DNA of 36,952 bases. It comes from Candidatus Lightella neohaematopini. Its GTDB lineage: Bacteria > Pseudomonadota > Gammaproteobacteria > Enterobacterales > Enterobacteriaceae. Each line of letters starts with the position of its first letter. Position 1 is the stretch's first letter. This document shows, piece after piece, positions 31,461-36,952 of this stretch. The DNA lies in the NCBI GenBank assembly GCA_025728375.1, contig JAOBJS010000002.1, forward strand, positions 1-36,952. Reading direction: 5' to 3'. The notes beneath the pieces were generated by a model, which saw only the letters and a list, made by a program, of their open reading frames with translations, ran no database searches and was not told the DNA's origin. A program made the position numbers and the translations under genes.

Positions 31461-33374
31461 ATGGGAAAAATCATTGGTATTGATTTAGGCACGACTAATT
31501 CTTGTGTCGCTATCGTTGAAAGTGGTAAACCTCGTGTTTTAGAAAATAGTGAGGGTGATAGAACTACACCTTCAGTAATTGCTTATATGCAAGATGGTGA
31601 AATTTTAGTTGGCCAACCAGCTAAACGTCAATCAGTTACTAATCCACAAAATACGTTATTTGCTATAAAACGATTAATAGGTAGACGTTTTGATGATGAA
31701 GAAGTGCAAAGAGATGTTAATATTATGCCATATAAGATAATTTCGTCTAATAATGGTGATGCATGGTTAGATGTTAGAGGTCAAAAAATGGCTCCTCCTC
31801 AAATATCTGCTGAAATACTAAAGAAAATGAAAAAAACTGCAGAAGATTATTTAGGAGAATCTGTTAAAGAAGCAGTAATTACTGTACCTGCGTACTTTAA
31901 TGATACACAAAGACAAGCAACTAAAGATGCTGGTCGTATTGCTGGATTAGATGTAAAAAGAATTATTAATGAACCAACCGCAGCAGCATTAGCTTACGGT
32001 TTAGATAAAGAAACGGGAAATCGTGTTATTGCTGTATATGATTTAGGTGGTGGTACTTTTGATATTTCTATCATAGAAATAGATGATGTTGATGGTGAAA
32101 AAACATTTGAAGTTTTAGCTACTAATGGTGATACACATTTAGGTGGTGAAGACTTTGATAGTAGATTAATTAATTATTTAGTATTTGAATTTAAAAAAGA
32201 TCAGGGTGTTGATTTAAGAAATGATCCATTAGCTATGCATAGATTAAAAGAAGCTGCAGAAAAGGCAAAAATTGAATTATCAGCTACGCAACAAACTGAT
32301 GTTAATCTTCCTTATATTACTGCTGATTCTACTGGTCCAAAACATATGAATATTAAAGTTACTAGGGCTAAATTAGAGTCATTAGTTGAAGAATTAGTAA
32401 ATAAAACTTTAGAGCCAGTAAAAGTAGCTTTAAAAGATGCTAATTTATCAGTATCAAATATTAAAGATGTTATTTTAGTAGGTGGTCAAACAAGAATGCC
32501 TTTAGTGCAAAAAAAAGTTTCAGATTTTTTCGCAAAAGAACCTCGTAAAGATGTTAATCCTGATGAGGCAGTAGCTACTGGAGCTGCTGTACAAGGAGGG
32601 GTATTATCTGGTGATGTTAAAGATGTTCTTTTGTTAGATGTAACGCCTTTATCTTTAGGTATTGAAACTATGGGTGGAGTTATGACTACTTTAATCCCTA
32701 AAAATACAACTATTCCAACAAAACATAGTCAGATTTTTTCTACAGCGGAAGATAATCAATCAGCTGTCACAATTCATGTATTACAAGGTGAAAGAAAACG
32801 TGCTAACGATAATAAGTCACTTGGTCAATTTAATTTAGATGGTATTGCTCCAGCTATGAGAGGTATTCCTCAAATAGAAGTTACTTTTGATATTGACGCT
32901 GACGGAATTTTACATGTTTCAGCTAAAGATAAAAATAGTGGTAGAGAACAAACAATTACCATTAAGGCATCCTCTGGGTTAAATGAAAATGAAATAAAAA
33001 ATATGATAAAAGAAGCAGAAGCTAATGCAGAATCTGACAAAAAATTTGAAGAATTAGTTAAAATACGTAATCAAGCAGATCATTTAATACATAGTACTCG
33101 TAAACAAATCAAAGAATTAGGTGATAAAATTAATACTGATGATAAGCTAGCTATAGATAATGCTATAAAAAATCTTAATACTGCTTTACAAAATGAAAAT
33201 AAATCAGATATAGAAATTAAAATACAGGAGTTAATAACAGTATCTAGCAAGATACTTGATATTGTAAAAAATAATAATGATCAAAGTAGTAAAAATAGTA
33301 GTAATGAAAATGTTAATAAAAATGAAGACAATGTAGTTGATGCTGAATTTGAAGAGGTTAAAGATAAAAAATAA
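31461..33374 (+). CDS. dnaK: Chaperone DnaK (Hsp70); start trimmed from 31446 to [10 protein letters not shown]
   Basis: [42 protein letters not shown]...; GGAG Shine-Dalgarno; dnaJ follows. Confidence 0.99.
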   Translation: MGKIIGIDLGTTNSCVAIVESGKPRVLENSEGDRTTPSVIAYMQDGEILVGQPAKRQSVTNPQNTLFAIKRLIGRRFDDEEVQRDVNIMPYKIISSNNGDAWLDVRGQKMAPPQISAEILKKMKKTAEDYLGESVKEAVITVPAYFNDTQRQATKDAGRIAGLDVKRIINEPTAAALAYGLDKETGNRVIAVYDLGGGTFDISIIEIDDVDGEKTFEVLATNGDTHLGGEDFDSRLINYLVFEFKKDQGVDLRNDPLAMHRLKEAAEKAKIELSATQQTDVNLPYITADSTGPKHMNIKVTRAKLESLVEELVNKTLEPVKVALKDANLSVSNIKDVILVGGQTRMPLVQKKVSDFFAKEPRKDVNPDEAVATGAAVQGGVLSGDVKDVLLLDVTPLSLGIETMGGVMTTLIPKNTTIPTKHSQIFSTAEDNQSAVTIHVLQGERKRANDNKSLGQFNLDGIAPAMRGIPQIEVTFDIDADGILHVSAKDKNSGREQTITIKASSGLNENEIKNMIKEAEANAESDKKFEELVKIRNQADHLIHSTRKQIKELGDKINTDDKLAIDNAIKNLNTALQNENKSDIEIKIQELITVSSKILDIVKNNNDQSSKNSSNENVNKNEDNVVDAEFEEVKDKK

Positions 33375-33427
33375 TAATTAAATTTATTAATTATTTTAAA
33401 CATTGTAATTAGTGTACTTATTTAAGT

Positions 33428-34537
33428 ATGAGTAAATCAGACTATTATAGTATTTTAGGTGTATCAAGACAAGCAAGTGAGCGAGATATAAAAAAGGCTT
33501 ATAAGCGTTTGGCTATGAAATTTCACCCTGACCGTAATCCAGGAAATAGTAAAGCTGAGTCTAAATTTAAGGAAATTAAAGAAGCTTATGAAGTATTAAC
33601 TGATCAAAAAAAACGCTCCATGTATGATCAATATGGTCATTCTGCTTTTGATAATAATGCAAATAGTTTTAATACTAGTAGTAATGCTGATTTTAGTGAT
33701 ATTTTTGGTGATGTTTTTGGAGATATATTTGGAAGTAGTAATAAAACACAGTACTCCAATCGTAATAAGTCAATAAAATGTACAGTGGAATTATCTCTAG
33801 AAGAAGCTGTTAAGGGGACAATACGTGAAATAAATGTTCCAGTATTAGAAAGATGTAATGTATGTTATGGTAGTGGTGCTAAACCAGGAACTACTGCTAC
33901 TATTTGTTCTACATGCAAAGGGCAAGGTCAAATACAGATGAGACAAGGATTTTTTATGATACAACAAACTTGTCCAACTTGTCATGGAAATAGCAAAATA
34001 ATTAAAAGTATTTGTATAGTTTGTCATGGTAGTGGTCAAATAGAAAGATTAAAAACTTTGTCAGTTAAATTACCTGCAGGAGTTGATAATGGAGATAATA
34101 TAAGATTATCTGTAAATAATGGATCTAATGATTTATATGTACAAGTTAAAGTTAGTAAACATCCTATATTTAGTAGAGATGGTAGCAACTTATATTGTGA
34201 TGTTCCTATTAATTTTGCCATAGCTGCACTTGGTGGTGAAATAGAAGTACCAACTATTGATGGTAAAGTAAAATTAAAAGTACCAGCTGAAACTCAAACA
34301 GGTAAATTATTTAGAATGAGAGGAAAAGGTGCTAGATCTATACGTAATGGCATAAATGGAGATTTAATATGTAAAATAGTTGTAGAAACACCAGTTAGAC
34401 TAAATGATAAACAAATCCAATTAATGAAAGAGCTACGTAATAGCTTTGATGGTCCTAGTGGACACAAAAATAGCCCAAGATCAAAAAGTTTTTTTGATGG
34501 TGTTAAAAAATTCTTTGATGATTTAACTAGGTATTAA
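33428..34537 (+). CDS. dnaJ: Chaperone DnaJ (Hsp40)
   Basis: J domain with HPD (KFHPDRNPG); four CxxC zinc-finger units [32 protein letters not shown]. Confidence 0.98.
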   Translation: MSKSDYYSILGVSRQASERDIKKAYKRLAMKFHPDRNPGNSKAESKFKEIKEAYEVLTDQKKRSMYDQYGHSAFDNNANSFNTSSNADFSDIFGDVFGDIFGSSNKTQYSNRNKSIKCTVELSLEEAVKGTIREINVPVLERCNVCYGSGAKPGTTATICSTCKGQGQIQMRQGFFMIQQTCPTCHGNSKIIKSICIVCHGSGQIERLKTLSVKLPAGVDNGDNIRLSVNNGSNDLYVQVKVSKHPIFSRDGSNLYCDVPINFAIAALGGEIEVPTIDGKVKLKVPAETQTGKLFRMRGKGARSIRNGINGDLICKIVVETPVRLNDKQIQLMKELRNSFDGPSGHKNSPRSKSFFDGVKKFFDDLTRY

Positions 34538-34636
34538 TTAAATTATATCTACATATATTATATCAATAAAAAATAATAAATAGACTATTAATATATAATC
34601 TGAAAGCAAGAAATCATAATAAGCATATCATTTATA

Positions 34637-34897
34637 TTATAAACTATTAATTTTTTTTAATATGCTAGATTTATACCTAGCTGCTTTATTTTTATGAATT
34701 ATACCTTTATTAGCTTGACGATCAAGAATGGATTGTAAATTTAAATATAATGTTTTTGCTGTTACTTTATCATTATTAAATATTGCTTTATTAGTTTTTT
34801 TTATAAAAGTACGTATCATTGATTTTTTACTAATATTAGTAATATTATTTTTTCTAGATTTTATAATATTTTTCTTCTTTGATTTAATATTAACCAA
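34637..34897 (-). CDS. rpsT: 30S ribosomal protein S20
   Basis: NIKSKKKNIIKSRKNN...MIRTFIKKTNKAI...LDRQANKGIIHKNKAARYKSSILKKI; divergent from ribF as in E. coli. Confidence 0.94.
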   Translation of the reverse strand: MVNIKSKKKNIIKSRKNNITNISKKSMIRTFIKKTNKAIFNNDKVTAKTLYLNLQSILDRQANKGIIHKNKAARYKSSILKKINSL

Positions 34898-35017
34898 AAT
34901 AGTTATCCTCCACTTTCAAATATAAAAATATTTTATTATATTTTATATTAAATTGTTAATAGTAATAATATAATATACTAAATAAACTAAATTAATAATT
35001 TAAAAATTATAAATTTT

Positions 35018-35947
35018 ATGACAAAATTTATTAGAGGAATACATAATATAAAAAATTGCAATAGTCAACATATAGTTACTATAGGTAATTTTGATGGTTT
35101 TCACAGAGGTCATCAAGTTATTATAGAAAAATTAAAAATAGAAAGTGAATATTATAACTTACCTAATATAGTAATCATTTTTGAACCTCAACCACAAGAA
35201 TTTTTCTATAAAATAGTTTATAGATTAACTAATTTAAGAAATAAAATAAAATATCTTTATGAAATTAATGTAGATAAAATATTATGTATCAATTTTAATA
35301 AAAAATTTTCTTTATTTAATGCTTATAAGTTTATTACAAATATTTTAGTAAAAAAAATTAATATGAAATGTATTGTTATAGGTGATGATTTTCGTTTCGG
35401 TTTTAATAGAAAAGGAAATTATATATTTTTACAAAAAATGGCAAAAAAATTTAAATTTAATATTATACAAATTACAACATACACTAATAATGGAGAACGA
35501 ATAAGTAGTACTAAAATACGTAATTTATTATTACAAGATAAAATAGAAGAAGCTCAACTTTTATTAGGACATCCTTATAGGATTTCTGGTGTTGTGGTGT
35601 CTAACAAAAAATTAGGTAGAATTATAGGTTATCCTACAGCTAATATAGTCTTAAATAAAATAATTTTACCAGTTAGTGGTGTATATATTGTAAAAGTAAA
35701 CAATATTTTTTTATATCCAATATTTGGTGTAGCTAATATTAGCAATAAAGTAACAGTATTTGGTCATAAACAACAATTAGAGGTACATTTACTAGACATA
35801 GATATTAATTTATATGGTCGCATAATAGATGTTTCTTTTATAAAGAAAATTCGTAAAGAAAAAAAATTTAATTCAATAGAAAAATTAAAACAACAAATAT
35901 CTATTGATATAATAAAAACACGTGATTTTATAAAAAATAATATTTAA
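35018..35947 (+). CDS. ribF: Bifunctional riboflavin kinase / FAD synthetase
   Basis: VTIGNFDGFHRGHQ, GDDFRFGFNRKGNY, ISSTKIRNLL, LGHPYRISGVV, LGRIIGYPTANI. Confidence 0.95.
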   Translation: MTKFIRGIHNIKNCNSQHIVTIGNFDGFHRGHQVIIEKLKIESEYYNLPNIVIIFEPQPQEFFYKIVYRLTNLRNKIKYLYEINVDKILCINFNKKFSLFNAYKFITNILVKKINMKCIVIGDDFRFGFNRKGNYIFLQKMAKKFKFNIIQITTYTNNGERISSTKIRNLLLQDKIEEAQLLLGHPYRISGVVVSNKKLGRIIGYPTANIVLNKIILPVSGVYIVKVNNIFLYPIFGVANISNKVTVFGHKQQLEVHLLDIDINLYGRIIDVSFIKKIRKEKKFNSIEKLKQQISIDIIKTRDFIKNNI

Positions 35948-35971
35948 TTTTTTAAGGAAAATAAAATAATA

Positions 35972-36952
35972 ATGATTGATTATAAAAATACTATTAATTT
36001 ACCAAAAACTAGTTTTAAAATGAAAGCAAATTTGATAAAAAAAGAGCCAGAAATAATAGATAAATGGTATAAGGAAAATTTATATAAAACCATTAGAAAT
36101 ATAAAAAAAAATAAAAAAATTTTTATATTGCATGATGGACCACCGTATGCTAATGGCCCTATACATATGGGACATGCAATAAACAAAATTTTAAAAGATA
36201 TAATTATTAAATATAAAAATCTTATTGGTTATGATGCACCATATATCCCAGGTTGGGATTGTCATGGATTACCAATAGAATTAAAGGTAGAACAGTTATT
36301 AAAAAAAAATAATAAACATAAAAATATTAATGAATTTAATAGTCATTGTTATAAATATGCTATATCACAAGTTAAAAAACAAAAAGAAGAATTTATTAGA
36401 TTAGGAGTAATTGGTGATTGGAATAATTCTTATTTAACAATCCATAATAGTATTGAAGCGAATACTATAAAACTTTTCGCAAAAATTGTTGAAAATAATT
36501 ATTTGTATAAAGGAAAAAAACCAGTTCATTGGTGTACTAAATGTTGTTCTACATTAGCGGAAGCAGAAATTGAATATAACTCACATATTTCAGAATCTAT
36601 ATATGTAAAATTTAAAGTAATAAATACTGATATAATAAATAAATTATTAGACAATAATTACAATACATATTCAACATTTTTATTAGTTTGGACTACTAAT
36701 CCGTGGACTCTATTAGCTAATCAAGCAGTTGCTATTAATTGCAATCTGCAATATGTTATTGTTAATATAAATAATCACATTAATATTATTGTTGCAGAAA
36801 AATTATTATTTAAATTAATGTCAATTATGAATATTACTAATTACGTAATAATATGTTTTATTAATAGTAATTATCTACTAAAATTAAAATTACAACATCC
36901 ATTTTTATCATTACCTGTGTCAATAATTTTATCCAATCATGTGAAATATGAT
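35972..36952 (+). CDS. ileS: Isoleucyl-tRNA synthetase, N-terminal part (3' truncated by window end)
   Basis: Frame from ATG 35972: MIDYKNTINLPKTSFKMKANLIKKEPEI...FILHDGPPYANGPIHMGHAINKILKDIIIKYKNLIGYDAPYIPGWDCHGLPIELKVEQ; HIGH-type motif HMGH. Confidence 0.96.
   Translation, partial: MIDYKNTINLPKTSFKMKANLIKKEPEIIDKWYKENLYKTIRNIKKNKKIFILHDGPPYANGPIHMGHAINKILKDIIIKYKNLIGYDAPYIPGWDCHGLPIELKVEQLLKKNNKHKNINEFNSHCYKYAISQVKKQKEEFIRLGVIGDWNNSYLTIHNSIEANTIKLFAKIVENNYLYKGKKPVHWCTKCCSTLAEAEIEYNSHISESIYVKFKVINTDIINKLLDNNYNTYSTFLLVWTTNPWTLLANQAVAINCNLQYVIVNINNHINIIVAEKLLFKLMSIMNITNYVIICFINSNYLLKLKLQHPFLSLPVSIILSNHVKYD

Overview
This window is a strongly AT-rich, gene-dense chromosomal segment that looks like the reduced genome of a gammaproteobacterial (Enterobacterales-related) insect endosymbiont. 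The identification rests on remembered E. coli homologues and gene order; no searches were run. Gene order, left to right: gyrB (5' end cut by window), ibpB-like sHSP, AI-2E family permease, glyQ, glyS, aroA, rpsA, msbA, lpxK, ycaR (missed by the ORF track), kdsB, asnS, ubiI-like, ubiH, rpiA, endA, rsmE, [gshB fossil], yqgE, yqgF/ruvX, proC, mltC, tRNA-Gly(GCC), orn, psd, epmA, efp, epmB, groEL, groES, tRNA-Phe(GAA), a thrA remnant (aspartokinase domain only), dnaK, dnaJ, rpsT, ribF, ileS (3' end cut). I saw no CRISPR array, insertion sequence, prophage, toxin-antitoxin or defence locus, and nothing that looks like a wholly new system. The main points of interest concern genome erosion: (1) a 0.95-kb spacer between rsmE and yqgE that still reads as an eroded gshB; (2) a ThrA cut back to its aspartokinase catalytic domain, with a terminator-like hairpin just upstream; (3) an intact UbiI-like ORF that has lost its FAD-binding signatures next to a conserved UbiH; (4) an EPSP synthase changed at both positions of the glyphosate-resistance 'TIPS' motif; (5) the whole EF-P beta-lysylation system compacted into one island; (6) recognisable sigma-32-type promoters kept at groESL and dnaK.
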